Shown one piece after another: positions 35,213 to 44,912 of a stretch of DNA of 64,000 bases. The notes beneath the pieces are model-generated. The model searched no databases. It was not told the DNA's origin and saw nothing but the letters and a program-made list of their open reading frames with translations. A program made the position numbers and the translations under genes. The DNA is from Rhynchopus sp. YZ270_cl-10 (Eukaryota; Euglenozoa; Diplonemea; Diplonemida; Diplonemidae). How positions within the stretch are numbered: the stretch's first letter is position 1; every line of letters begins with the position of its first letter. Location: NCBI GenBank assembly GCA_964035575.1, contig OZ037900.1, positions 434,001 to 498,000 on the forward strand, read 5' to 3'.

Positions 35213-35244
<32 letters not shown>
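35206..35244. repeat. 39-base C-run at the junction of two elements
   Basis: It lies between the right end of 33084-35212 and the TA that starts the 5-kb element. A second C-run (22 bases, 42337-42358) closes the chain of elements; a G-run sits at 36676-36698. Confidence 0.9.
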
Positions 35245-35660
35245 TACACGGTGCGGTAGTCAGCAAAATGACAACCTAAATGACAACCTCAATGACATGT
35301 CATAATTATGACAACCCTATAGGTTGTCAGTGACAACCTAGGGGTTGTCAAATGACAACCTGAGGTTGTCAAATGACAACCTATAGGTTGTCATTTGACA
35401 ACCTTATGCATGTGAAATGCCTTGCAACAGCCATTTTTATTGGAAATGTGGGAGGTTGGGGGGTTGGGAGGTTGGTGGTTACCTGTTTGATTGTTGATTG
35501 TTGAATGTCCATGCACTGTAAAAATTTATTTAAAAAAAAAGGAGGAGATGGGGGGGTGATTTCTGTTTTTGTTGATTTCATGATGATTTGGGTCCCTCAC
35601 CCCCTTTGTAAAAATCCCGCCCATACACATATGCAGGAGTCAAGTGACTGACGTGCCTGA

Positions 35661-36593
35661 CTAGTGCCATTGAACACTCTCTTCGGAGTCCTCCTTGTTT
35701 GCCTCTGTGTCACTGGCCTCAGCAAGAGTCTCCTCAGGATCCTCAGGAGCCTCCTCAGGAACTTCGTCCTCCCCAAACACGGACATCCATGATGCCCCGT
35801 CCATTTTCACAGAGAGTGCGTTGGGGGCCCCCACGGGTATGTCCACACGAGTAATTCCCACCTGCACCATCACGGAAGTCTCCCTCGTCGAATCAAGGGA
35901 CAGAGTGCTGGGGACATCATACGTACCGTCGACCACCCCGATGCTGGCCCCGATGGCAAGGCGCTCCCGCTTCAACGCAAAGCTCAGCTTGTGACCCTGC
36001 AGCGTCGGGTCGGTGCAAAACACGGTGCAACCGTTTTCAATAAAAATTCGGTGCACTTTTCCACCCGGTGTCATCTTTTCCCCCATCACCGTGATGATAG
36101 GCCATACGGAAGCGCGGGGGCCTCTTTTGATGACCCCCTTGGCCGCCGCTGTCCCTGTTCCCTCGTTGACAATGGACGTGTACAAGCACGCCATGTCCAT
36201 GTCCCCCAGCGACGCCCCTTCCCGAACTACAAGCGCCAGACGCTTGTACGCCTCCGTCTTCTTTGCGGCGTCCGATATCCCAGGCAACTTCCGCAGCACG
36301 AGTCCGCCAAACACAGTCTCCTTCACTGCCCCTCCGTTCCCGGAGATGCGGAGGCTGTACACACCTTTGGCAGCATCAGCCTCTGCCCTGTTCTTCGCCT
36401 GTGTGATGGCAAATTTTTTGCCAAGTTCAGCTGCCACTGAGCCATCATTGGACTTGAAGTCCACCTTGAAACATTTCGAAATCAAGGCCCTCGGTGCAGG
36501 GTGACTTAAGGGGGTTGCACCGGCGGGGTTCTTCGCTTTGTACACATAAACAGTACAAAAGTCGTTTGCAATCGTCGTCTGCTTGCTTGTCAT
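35661..36593 (-). CDS. Unknown 310-aa protein of element E with acidic tail
   Basis: The start is set at the ATG at 36591-36593; the open frame continues upstream only through a Pro-run and low-complexity DNA. No family recognised. The body (residues 10-265) is a mix of beta-prone stretches (SFALKRERLAIGASIGVVDG, later TSVMVQVGITRVDIPVGAPN) without transmembrane segments. The last 40 residues are strongly acidic (DEVPEEAPEDPEETLAEASD). It follows the 618-aa gene on the same strand after 238 bp. Its 3' end lies within the inverted arm, so a truncated copy of the last roughly 45 codons sits at 39775-39880 in reverse. It may be an accessory transposition or DNA-binding protein, but that is inference from position. 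Confidence 0.6.
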   Translation of the reverse strand: MTSKQTTIANDFCTVYVYKAKNPAGATPLSHPAPRALISKCFKVDFKSNDGSVAAELGKKFAITQAKNRAEADAAKGVYSLRISGNGGAVKETVFGGLVLRKLPGISDAAKKTEAYKRLALVVREGASLGDMDMACLYTSIVNEGTGTAAAKGVIKRGPRASVWPIITVMGEKMTPGGKVHRIFIENGCTVFCTDPTLQGHKLSFALKRERLAIGASIGVVDGTYDVPSTLSLDSTRETSVMVQVGITRVDIPVGAPNALSVKMDGASWMSVFGEDEVPEEAPEDPEETLAEASDTEANKEDSEESVQWH

Positions 36594-36831
36594 GATATGA
36601 TGTGGTGTGGTTTTTGGATCCTGGAAAGAGGGTGCGACTAATGGGATTGCGATGGAACAAAAACGAGTGCTATGGGGGGGGGGGGGGGGGGGGGGAGGGG
36701 GATTCATTCCTTTGTATAGATTCGCGGTAAACAAACAAACAAACAAACAAACAAATAGTGGAGCACATTCTAGAGTGGCAACACTGAACAAACAAAAAAT
36801 ACAACAACAACAACAAAATGTAAACAGGCTA

Positions 36832-38688
36832 CTACTCTCCGTGCATGTTGTACATATGATTTTCTACGGCTCTCGGTGAGGAAAACACGTCCATACAAAT
36901 GGGACAATGTTTCTTGGAAATATCCTCTGAGTGATTACACAAAAGATGCTGGCTAAAACCTCGCTTGGAAACATTGCGTTCGCATATGGGGCATTCCTGC
37001 CTGCATGCACAAGTAATTGAAGGGCGGTGATTTGCGTCGTAGTGACAATAGAGCTTGTGCGCGGTATTGAAATTTGTTTGTGTTCCAAGTCTGGTACAGA
37101 TGGTGCATATATAGCCTTCGCCCGCATCCTCTGATTCTGATTCTGGTTCTGGTTCTGATTTGCTTTCCACAACAGGGGGTACCCTCCATGATGGCTCCTT
37201 ACACACGCAAATCTTCTTCACCCTACCCTCATCATCAGGGTTGGACAAGAATTTTTGCCCCCACCCTGTTCGGCGTTTTATGTGTTTTCCCAGTCCAGCA
37301 CGTTGCAGTCGCTGCACCAAGTTAGTGCACGCGGTTTTCCAAGTCTCATCTACTACTGTTATGCATTTGCACAGCCACAACGTATCAAACTCCCAAAGTA
37401 CGGGAAGCGCGTCCGTTAGGGGGCCCAGTGGTGACATCGGCACTCCATGTTTAGTTTCAATTTCGAATGCCAAGAAATCGCGTTCCATTGTATTTGGGGA
37501 GGTGCATGCCGTCCAACGCTTCCTCTCCCCATTGGCATGCTCGAACAGTTCGTCCGACACGGTCACTCTGTGTGCGTCTTCTTCATCGAACCAATGTTCG
37601 ACTGAGTGCATGTACGTGCTTTTCGTAACCCCTGGATTCGCCCATTCAAGCAAATACACGGTAAGGTGGTAACACAGTAATGCGAACAAGTAATCTTTTG
37701 CGTATGGCCTCGACTCGTTCGGGTTTGGGTTTGGTGTGTGGAAGAACCTCACTGGTATGTCACTATACCGAAAGTAGTAAAGGCCCTGCATGGCCTGGCA
37801 CAATATTAGTTTGCTCCCCTCATTTTCCTGAATGAGGCTGCGTAGGATAGTTCGTGACTGCGTGCCTGTCATATTGCCGTCCTGCTTACCAAGGATCTTT
37901 GTTTCTACGTCGCGGGCACCCGGTATGGTTTTAATGAGCAAACGCATCACCCCCTTGGTATCATGCAGCATCGGAGTTAGCGTGTAACAAGGTTGCTCGA
38001 ATCGCCCGGCAATGCTGCACTCGAATCCACAGGCGTCCATTTCTTGAAGGCTCAAGCGGGTGCAGTTGTGCAGGGCAGACAATCTGTCGTCCAGGTCGGT
38101 CGCACAGAACGCACTTCTATGTCCCCCGGGGCCGACACCTTTGAAGAGACTTGCCAACTCGGCATGATCTCCCCCGATTTTGTAGTACAGGAGGGAAAAT
38201 TCGAAGCCTCCCTTCCTGAGGATGCGCTCTTGAACGTTTGAGAGCTGTGGCAGAAAGGTAAAAACCCACCAGTCGTGGAAGGTGGATTTTTTTTTGTCAG
38301 CGACCGTCAAAAAGTTTGTCGCTTCAAGCCCGTTCGTCGCAGCAACTGCAAGCCTCTTCCGTGCAAGTTGGGACCTGAAGGCACTGTACGGTGAATACCC
38401 ATCCCACGTGATTATAATGGTCGGGAAGTCACCGCCCAGTCGCAGGGGGAAATACTTCAGAAGCAAAGAGAGCGATTTCTGCACATCACCTACCTGAGCC
38501 TCTGCCTTATCCTTAAACGGCTTCTCCCGCTGCTGCAACGTCTTGTACGCTAGGCCCATTGACGCCCCGGTCTCAGCTTTCACCAATTTTCCGATCTCTT
38601 CGCAGTCACGCATCGACAGTCCTAGCTGGACTCTGTTGCGACCTATGATGTTCCCCACCACCCGCACTGTTTCATGATCAATTCCCAT
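36832..38688 (-). CDS. Candidate transposase with three C-terminal C2H2-like fingers
   Basis: 618 aa, taking the ATG at 38686-38688; the frame is open 33 codons further into a repeat, where it is unlikely to be coding. Conserved-looking acid residues sit in strand-like settings: IITWDGYS (D96), LYYKIGGDH (D174) and TPMLHDTKGVMRLL (D243). This KxGGDH...HDxKG spacing recalls large RNase-H-like transposon ORFs of protists and basal animals, but I cannot place it in a named superfamily. The C-terminus (530-618) has three fingers: CTICTRLG..H..H, CPICERNV..H..H and CPICMDVF..H..H. An acidic linker (SEPEPESESED) comes before them. The minus strand upstream reads GGTAAGT, a possible 5' splice donor in the leader. 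Confidence 0.6.
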   Translation of the reverse strand: MGIDHETVRVVGNIIGRNRVQLGLSMRDCEEIGKLVKAETGASMGLAYKTLQQREKPFKDKAEAQVGDVQKSLSLLLKYFPLRLGGDFPTIIITWDGYSPYSAFRSQLARKRLAVAATNGLEATNFLTVADKKKSTFHDWWVFTFLPQLSNVQERILRKGGFEFSLLYYKIGGDHAELASLFKGVGPGGHRSAFCATDLDDRLSALHNCTRLSLQEMDACGFECSIAGRFEQPCYTLTPMLHDTKGVMRLLIKTIPGARDVETKILGKQDGNMTGTQSRTILRSLIQENEGSKLILCQAMQGLYYFRYSDIPVRFFHTPNPNPNESRPYAKDYLFALLCYHLTVYLLEWANPGVTKSTYMHSVEHWFDEEDAHRVTVSDELFEHANGERKRWTACTSPNTMERDFLAFEIETKHGVPMSPLGPLTDALPVLWEFDTLWLCKCITVVDETWKTACTNLVQRLQRAGLGKHIKRRTGWGQKFLSNPDDEGRVKKICVCKEPSWRVPPVVESKSEPEPESESEDAGEGYICTICTRLGTQTNFNTAHKLYCHYDANHRPSITCACRQECPICERNVSKRGFSQHLLCNHSEDISKKHCPICMDVFSSPRAVENHMYNMHGE

Positions 38689-38689
38689 T

Positions 38690-39214
38690 TTTTTCAACTT
38701 ACCTTCCTTCACCCCCCCTGTAAGGGCAACCGTAGGTGAAGTAAGGTATAGTATTGAAATCGATGTGGGGGGGGAGTAAAGGGTCAATTTTACAAAACCA
38801 GATTTTGAGGAAAATTTTAGCCGAAAATGGGCCCCACGTATAAGGAACCGGGCTCATATTTCTCAAAATTTAAGTGGTCAAAAAATTGTCCAATTTTCGA
38901 GATTGACCCCACCACTGCACGGGCGGAGCCCAAAAATGCAAATAAGGACCCTTTTTCAACTTACCTTCCTTCACCCCCCCTGTAAGGGCAACCGTAGGTG
39001 AAGTAAGGTATAGTATTGAAATCGATGTGGGGGGGGAGTAAAGGGTCAATTTTACAAAACCAGATTTTGAGGAAAATTTTAGCCGAAAATGGGCCCCACG
39101 TATAAGCAACCGGGCTCATATTTCTCAAAATTTAAGTGGTCAAAAAATTGTCCAATTTTCGAGATTGACCCCACCACTGCACGGGCGGAGCCCAAAAATG
39201 CAAATAAGGACCCT
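38690..39214. repeat. Two tandem copies of the repeat that element B invaded elsewhere
   Basis: 38690-38953 and 38954-39214 each contain TTTTTCAACTTACCTTCCTT, the junction GTAAGGTATAGTATTGAAAT, and GACCCCACCACTGCACGGGC. They differ at few bases and act as uninterrupted references for 9288-9348 plus 13394-13620. Confidence 0.85.
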
Positions 39215-39770
39215 TTTTAATTTGTTCTCTTGAAATGTGTAATTTCAAGTTTTCGCGAAAAAAAATAAGAACTGATCCTACAAGGGTTGAAGGAAGGTGG
39301 TTGAAAATTACAATAACAACAAGAACAAGTAATTGCTAAGAAAAAAACGGGGTGTGCTGTGGAAAACCCCGCGTGATTTCGAAAGCACCGTAGCATCCAA
39401 ACGATTTGCTGGAGGTGCTGATGTGCCTGGTGTGATCGACGTGTTGTCGTTTGTGCATTCTGTGCTTCTTCCGCACTGCTCCAACGACGACGACACTGCG
39501 TGGGACCCTGTGGACAAAAACGAGCTGAAACACGCCGAGCCTGCCGAGACTACGTCCAACAACGCTCTCGATCAGATGGTGCTGGATGAAGAGGACAGCC
39601 CCCCTTCTTGAACATTTCAGATGCAGGCGTCCCAGTGGGTACGAAGAGCGTTATCATACCTGCAGAAGAGCAGAGTGCTGGGTGTGTTGTAGGTTACTTC
39701 TACAGGGTGGAGTTCCACAGCACACGCCGTTTTTTTTCCGATAGCAATTACTTGTTTTTTTTTTTTTTGT
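39215..39770 (+). repeat. Acidic-tail relic inside element E
   Basis: Same-strand relative of 13620-14150. Its frame reads TAWDPVDKNELKHAEPAETT, then SNNALDQMVLDEEDSPPS and a stop at 39611. Probably the 3' part of an older transposon gene. Confidence 0.6.
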
Positions 39771-40288
39771 CCTGTCATGGATGTCCGTGTTTGGGGAGGA
39801 TGAAGTTCCTGAGGAGGCTCTTGCTGAGGCCAGTGACACAGAGGCAACCAAAGAGGACTCCGAAGAGAGTGTTCAATGGCACTAGTCAGACACGTCAGTC
39901 ACTTGACTCCTGCATATGTGTATGGGCGGGATTTTTACAAAGGGGGTGAGGGACCCAAATCATCATGAAATCAACAAAAACAGAAATCACCCCCCCATCT
40001 CCTCCTTTTTTTTTAAATAAATTTTTACAGTGCAGAGACAGCAAACAACAATCAACAATCAAACAGGTAACCACCAACCTCCCACATTTCCAATAAAAAT
40101 GGCTGTTGCAAGGCATTTCACATGCATAAGGTTGTCAAATGACAACCTATAGGTTGTCATTTGACAACCTCAGGTTGTCATTTGACAACCCCTAGGTTGT
40201 CACTGACAACCTAGGGGTTGTCTCGCACCGAGGGTTGTCCTTTGACATGTCCTTGAGGTTGTCATTTTGATGACTACCGCACCGTGTA

Positions 40289-41136
40289 GGCATACTGTGC
40301 GGGCGAGTAAAAAAAACTCGCCTACTCGCCAAAAACTCGCCTAAAACTCGCCCATTTTTGGGGGGCGAGTTTTGGCGAGTTTTTTTTTTTTGGGTAGGGA
40401 TTTTACCTTGGGAAAAGTGTACACACGAAAATATGAGGGAAATTTGAGTTTTGAAGAGAAAATTTTTTTCGTTCCACTTGAACAAGACCTCTACAGTTTG
40501 CTTTGTAGGCTTCCACAACCAGTACCACCAGTCCAGCTGTAGCTTCTGCGGATCCATGAAGCTTGCACAGATGGGTGCGATGTACTCGTGGGGGAATACC
40601 GCCAAGGGGTGGCCTGCAGGGTTGCCATTTACCGGCATGACGAGGACATTGTTGTATAGCGAGTGTAGCCCCGGCTCATGTCTTCGTCATCCTCCGGATT
40701 GTAGCACGTCTTGTCCCCCTGGGATCTATGGCACGCCTGGATCTTCCCCTGGAGCAAATGTTTACACACATGCCTGTCAGCCACTGCCGTGACATGGTTG
40801 CCGTTAGACGTACAAGTGACACAATTTCAATTTTTTTTGTGTGTTTTCGAGTGGCATGTTGTCATCAGTCACCCCCGCCCTCCATTTTCACATCCTGGTG
40901 CACATTTTCACCCCCAAGGTGCGTATGTGCACCAGGATTTGCACCCAAATTGGGGCGAGTTTAGGCGAGTTTAGGCGAGTTTTTGGCGAGTTTAGGCGAG
41001 TTTTGGCGAGTTTTTGGCGAGTTTTGGCGAGTAATAGGCGAGTAATGGGCGAGTAGGGCGAGTTTTTGGCGAGTTTTTCCTGAAAATCAGGAAAACAAAA
41101 AACTCGCCTAAAAACGGCTCGCCTGCACAGTATGCC
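40289..41136. mobile_element. 848-bp TIR element inserted at the end of element E (element F)
   Basis: Ends GGCATACTGTGC, then G/A, then GGCGAG, with the complement at the right; TA on both sides (40287-40288, 41137-41138). Subterminal blocks repeat GGCGAGTTT and ACTCGCC many times (40303-40395, 40956-41075, 41100-41123). Without it the flanks join as CACCGTG-TA-GGGGG, which restores the end of element E. No intact gene. Confidence 0.8.
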
Positions 41137-42336
41137 TAGGGGGTCCGACTGTGAGTAAAATTACCGTACAAAAAACTCATTATTAAACTTCTGGTCATCT
41201 CCAAGGCAACTGCGGGTGAAAAACACCCTCAGAGTGGGTCACAGAGGGCCTGTGGGCCGAAAAACGACCCAGAAGCCACCCCAGAATACAAAAAAATGGA
41301 AAAAAATAGTGAAAAAACGGCTTTTTGACGGTTTTGGCCATGTTGGGCAAAATAGCGTTTTTTCAAGAAAAAACCAAAAAAACGGTTATTTTTCGACATC
41401 ACAAAACCTCCTTTGGCACAAATATACCCCAAAAGTGGCCTGTGAGTCCATTCCAACCTGTTTTGGACATATTTGACACTTTTGGAAGTGTTTTTTTGGT
41501 GTTTTTACGTCAAAAAACATACCCTGGCAATACCCTGACCGCGCTCCGGCAGCATTCCGGCATGCTGTTTGACCCATATAGGGGTCAAGAAATGGCCAAA
41601 AACCCCCGAAAAAGCACTCCGGGAACCCAGATAGTTCCAAATATCCACCAGACACCCACCCAAACACCGCAGAAATACGACAGAAAGTCGTCTTGAAAAA
41701 CACACTTTTTTCAAAAAGGCTATTATGGAGCCTGTCTGACGAGCTTTTTGAAAAAAGTGTGTTTTTCAAGACGACTTTCTGTCGTATTTCTGCGGTGTTT
41801 GGGTGGGTGTCTGGTGGATATTTGGAACTATCTGGGTTCCCGGAGTGCTTTTTCGGGGGTTTTTGGCCATTTCTTGACCCCTATATGGGTCAAACAGCAT
41901 GCCGGAATGCTGCCGGAGCGCGGTCAGGGTATTGCCAGGGTATGTTTTTTGACGTAAAAACACCAAAAAAACACTTCCAAAAGTGTCAAATATGTCCAAA
42001 ACAGGTTGGAATGGACTCACAGGCCACTTTTGGGGTATATTTGTGCCAAAGGAGGTTTTGTGATGTCGAAAAATAACCGTTTTTTTGGTTTTTTCTTGAA
42101 AAAACGCTATTTTGCCCAACATGGCCAAAACCGTCAAAAAGCCGTTTTTTCACTATTTTTTTCCATTTTTTTGTATTCTGGGGTGGCTTCTGGGTCGTTT
42201 TTCGGCCCACAGGCCCTCTGTGACCCACTCTGAGGGTGTTTTTCACCCGCAGTTGCCTTGGAGATGACCAGAAGTTTAATAATGAGTTTTTTGTACGAAA
42301 TTTTATACACAAGTCTATTAGGAGTCGGACCCCCTA
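41137..42336. mobile_element. Giant hairpin element (perfect 554-bp inverted repeat, element G)
   Basis: The arms 41165-41718 and 41744-42297 are exact complements as far as I can follow them, around a 25-base spacer. Outer ends TAGGGGGTCCGACT (41137-41150) and its complement (42323-42336) bracket the palindrome with 14 and 25 bases of unrelated DNA. Identical peptides are read from both strands, so those ORFs are mirror artefacts. It is a foldback-type element. Perfect arms mean very recent origin or active homogenisation. Any read-through transcript would be a long dsRNA. Confidence 0.9.
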
Positions 42337-42358
42337 CCCCCCCCCCCCCCCCCCCCCC
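42337..42358. repeat. 22-base C-run
   Basis: Closes the chain of TIR elements; it is followed by AGTAATTT, which mirrors AAATTTACT-like sequence (ATTTACT) just before the G-run at 33084. Confidence 0.85.
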
Positions 42359-43485
42359 AGTAATTTCACTTCAGCCAAGCAGGGGAGGGAGAACAAAAGG
42401 TGGGGACGGGCCGGTTCGCCCGCCCACCCGACTGCACCGCCCCATCGGGTGGTACCACTCCTGGACCTACCTAGCAATTAACGTTTTTTTAAAAAATAGG
42501 AGTGGAGCACCCCGTTCCGAGGAATGTGCAGCCACCCCTGGCTTCAAGCTCTCGAACCCAGGGTTGATTTAGCTCAGGATTCCTGGACTACTTTACAGAG
42601 AGACCTTAAAAACCGATCACAGAGGCACAACAACAACCCAGACACCTCCTTTTTCCACCTTCAAAAAAAAAAAAAAACTTCCTGAGGGAAGTGTGTTTGG
42701 ATACAAAAAGTTGAAAATACCCCCCAAAGAAGCTTCAAAATTTAAGTGCTTTTTGCCCCTCCCCCAGCCCCCCACCCGCTTATTATTAATGCAAATAACG
42801 TTATCTAAAAAAATCGGGCGAAAAGGGGGGTTGGGGTTAAGCATATACAGGACCCTCCCTTTGTACCCAAGGGGGTGTTGTTGTTGTTTTTTCAGACATA
42901 CTATCACTGGGGTAGCAGCCGTGATTATTTTTTTTTTTTCGTCGAGGTTTGCAAAATGCCTCACGTCGGACATCAGTGTACGCACTGCACACATTGCTTC
43001 ACTCTTCCTACAGGGGTGCAGCCCCTTCGGTTAGACGGGTTCTTTTTTTGAAAACTTGGTTGTATTAGTGTAGCCACCCGAGGATGGAGTGTGCTCCACT
43101 ATACTTTTTTTTGTCATTAAAATGGTGCAGGTCAGCAACCCAGTTCCACCTTGGAAAGCTGCACTACTTTTGGGTGTCTAGTGGAAATGCATGGAAAAAA
43201 CAGGGGAGATGGCTTTCTCTTGCATCCCCAGGGTTCTCCTGTGGGAACGCTGACCACACCAAAAAGGAATTTATAAGATTGTTTCTCTCGCTTCTACCTG
43301 AAAAAAAAAAAACTGAACTCAACAAAGGGAGGGGGGAAAATGGTTTTATTTGACGCACCTAAAAAAGAAGTACTGTTGGTGTGGCCCGCCCATCGATTTA
43401 AACCACTTTTGGGCCATTCTTGGGACATCCAAAACCGCAAAACGGGATACACCAACTGTGCGGACAAAAAAAAAAGTACAATAAT
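42359..43485. other. Intergenic, no gene supported
   Basis: Contains one copy of the AAAACTTGGTTGTATTAGTG repeat (43048-43100). ORFs are short and of mixed composition. Confidence 0.5.
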
Positions 43486-44352
43486 CTAATAGCTTGCTGC
43501 TTCACCTTCCTCAGAGTATAAGGTACGTGGCGACCCTGCTGGGGACGACGGCGGCGGCGGGGAGGCAGACGATTCACGCTCCACCTCCCTTTGCATTTCA
43601 TGCATCAAAAACGCTTCATGCTCGAGGCACGCCGCACCACTGCCACACGAGGAGTACCCTCCCCCTCTCCCCCCACCCTCCTCCTCTTCCTCGCCACTGT
43701 CCACCCCCGCTGAGGACAGCGTCATCCCACATTGCGAGACCGGGTACACGGTGCTCTCAGGGCTCCCCGAACGTCTGTAGGGGTTGATTTCCGGCTCAGT
43801 GCGTTCAATTGGGGTTTTTTGAGAGACATTGCATTTGGTAGAGGTGCTACTCTTCCCTTTAGAGAGGGAGGCGGAGGACTCCCATCGTTTTGCTCCGATT
43901 TTTCCTTCTTTTTCTTTTAACGCTGCGCGACGGCGTTGGGATTCACGTTCTCTTTGAAGCATTGTTGCGGTTTGTTTGGTTGCAACCCCACCACTACCAC
44001 CACCACCCCCTCCATTTCCACTCAAAGCGCCCTTTAAAGAAGACTGTGTAGAGTTGGATCGCACACCTTGAGAAGTTCCTCGGATGCCTCGAGGAATAAC
44101 GAATAGGGTGCGTTCATTGTCAGCGAAAGAGAGCGGCGCGCGGTTCGATAAAGGGGTGAGTCCATCCGCTGTGTGTGTGCAAAGCTGGAGCTGAGAAGGG
44201 GTGAATCTCGTATCGTGCGGGCTGAAGGTGAAGTCCGAGGCGCAGGTGCGCAGAATGTCGCTAATAAAAGTGGTTTCTGATTCAAATGGAAAGCGTAACG
44301 CAGCGTCGGCACCGCAGCCGGGTGACTCAATCCAAACGTAGGTTGGGTGCAT
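43486..44352 (-). CDS. Unknown 288-aa protein with possible beta-grasp N-terminus
   Basis: The start is set at the ATG at 44350-44352, which directly precedes ordered-looking sequence; further upstream the frame is Phe/Pro-rich and unlikely to be protein. Residues 1-95 (MHPTYVWIESPGCGADAALR, later RTLFVIPRGIRGTS) alternate strands and could be a ubiquitin-like beta-grasp domain; this is a guess from pattern. Next come a Gly-run, a short basic helix (RERESQRRRAALKEKEGKIG), a Ser/Thr-rich stretch and an acidic Glu/Gly segment. It ends with a Pro/Ser tail. No family assigned. It stands alone between mobile elements. Confidence 0.55.
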   Translation of the reverse strand: MHPTYVWIESPGCGADAALRFPFESETTFISDILRTCASDFTFSPHDTRFTPSQLQLCTHTADGLTPLSNRAPLSFADNERTLFVIPRGIRGTSQGVRSNSTQSSLKGALSGNGGGGGGSGGVATKQTATMLQRERESQRRRAALKEKEGKIGAKRWESSASLSKGKSSTSTKCNVSQKTPIERTEPEINPYRRSGSPESTVYPVSQCGMTLSSAGVDSGEEEEEGGGRGGGYSSCGSGAACLEHEAFLMHEMQREVERESSASPPPPSSPAGSPRTLYSEEGEAASY

Positions 44353-44912
44353 TGAAATATTTGAGAGAAAAAAAGGGGGGAAGAAAGGGATGAAGAAGGG
44401 GCAAGGAGCGGGAGGGGGAAAGAAAAGTTCGAATCGAAGCCTTCTTCGTTGCTTTTTTTGTGAAGGCAACCTTTAAAAATCGGGTCTTTGGTGTAGTAAG
44501 GGTGTGTGTTCTGTATTAGGGTGTATGTGGTGTGTGGGGTGTAGGGGTTGGTCAAGTGCTTGATGAGTTGACGCTTCCACACGGGAAGCCTCAACAAGGG
44601 GGAAAAAAAATATTTTAAAGAAAAATGCTGATGAAAGGGAGGTTGTAAAAAGTAGGTAGTATGGTGTTACCGAAAGGGCCCATATTGACAGGTCCTTGAC
44701 ATGTCCTTGACATGTCCCCGACAGTGGGGGGTGTCATTTTATAATTTGCTTTATAGTGGGGGTTTTTTCTTGCCGGGAAAACCACCCACTAAGGAAGGGG
44801 TGGTGCTCAAAACCGCCCGATGTCTGGAAGTGGCCATCTTCTGGGCTATGTAGGCATCATAGGTGGTGCCTACTAGTGGTCTGAGCACACGGAGTTGTGA
44901 TAATTTGGCCAC

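Larger units (their letters stand above)
35247..40286. mobile_element. 5.04-kb two-gene transposon with roughly 0.5-kb inverted ends (element E)
   Basis: Ends CACGGTGCGGTAGTCA (35247-35262) and perfect complement at 40271-40286, flanked by TA on both sides. The inverted arms run 35247-35792 and 39775-40286, with a length difference of about 35 bp. Subterminal palindromes TGACAACCTATAGGTTGTCA and relatives occur at 35270-35402 and 40132-40265. Two minus-strand genes lie inside: a 618-aa zinc-finger protein (36832-38688) and a 310-aa protein (35661-36593). 38690-39770 holds two tandem repeats and an acidic-tail relic. The left arm covers the 3' end of the 310-aa gene, so the right arm carries a second, partial copy of that gene end. 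The CAC-type ends match those of element B at 14 of 17 bases. Confidence 0.8.

Noticed and set aside
41216-42312. Paired ORFs of 69-127 aa on both strands
   Set aside because: Mirror translations of a perfect inverted repeat.
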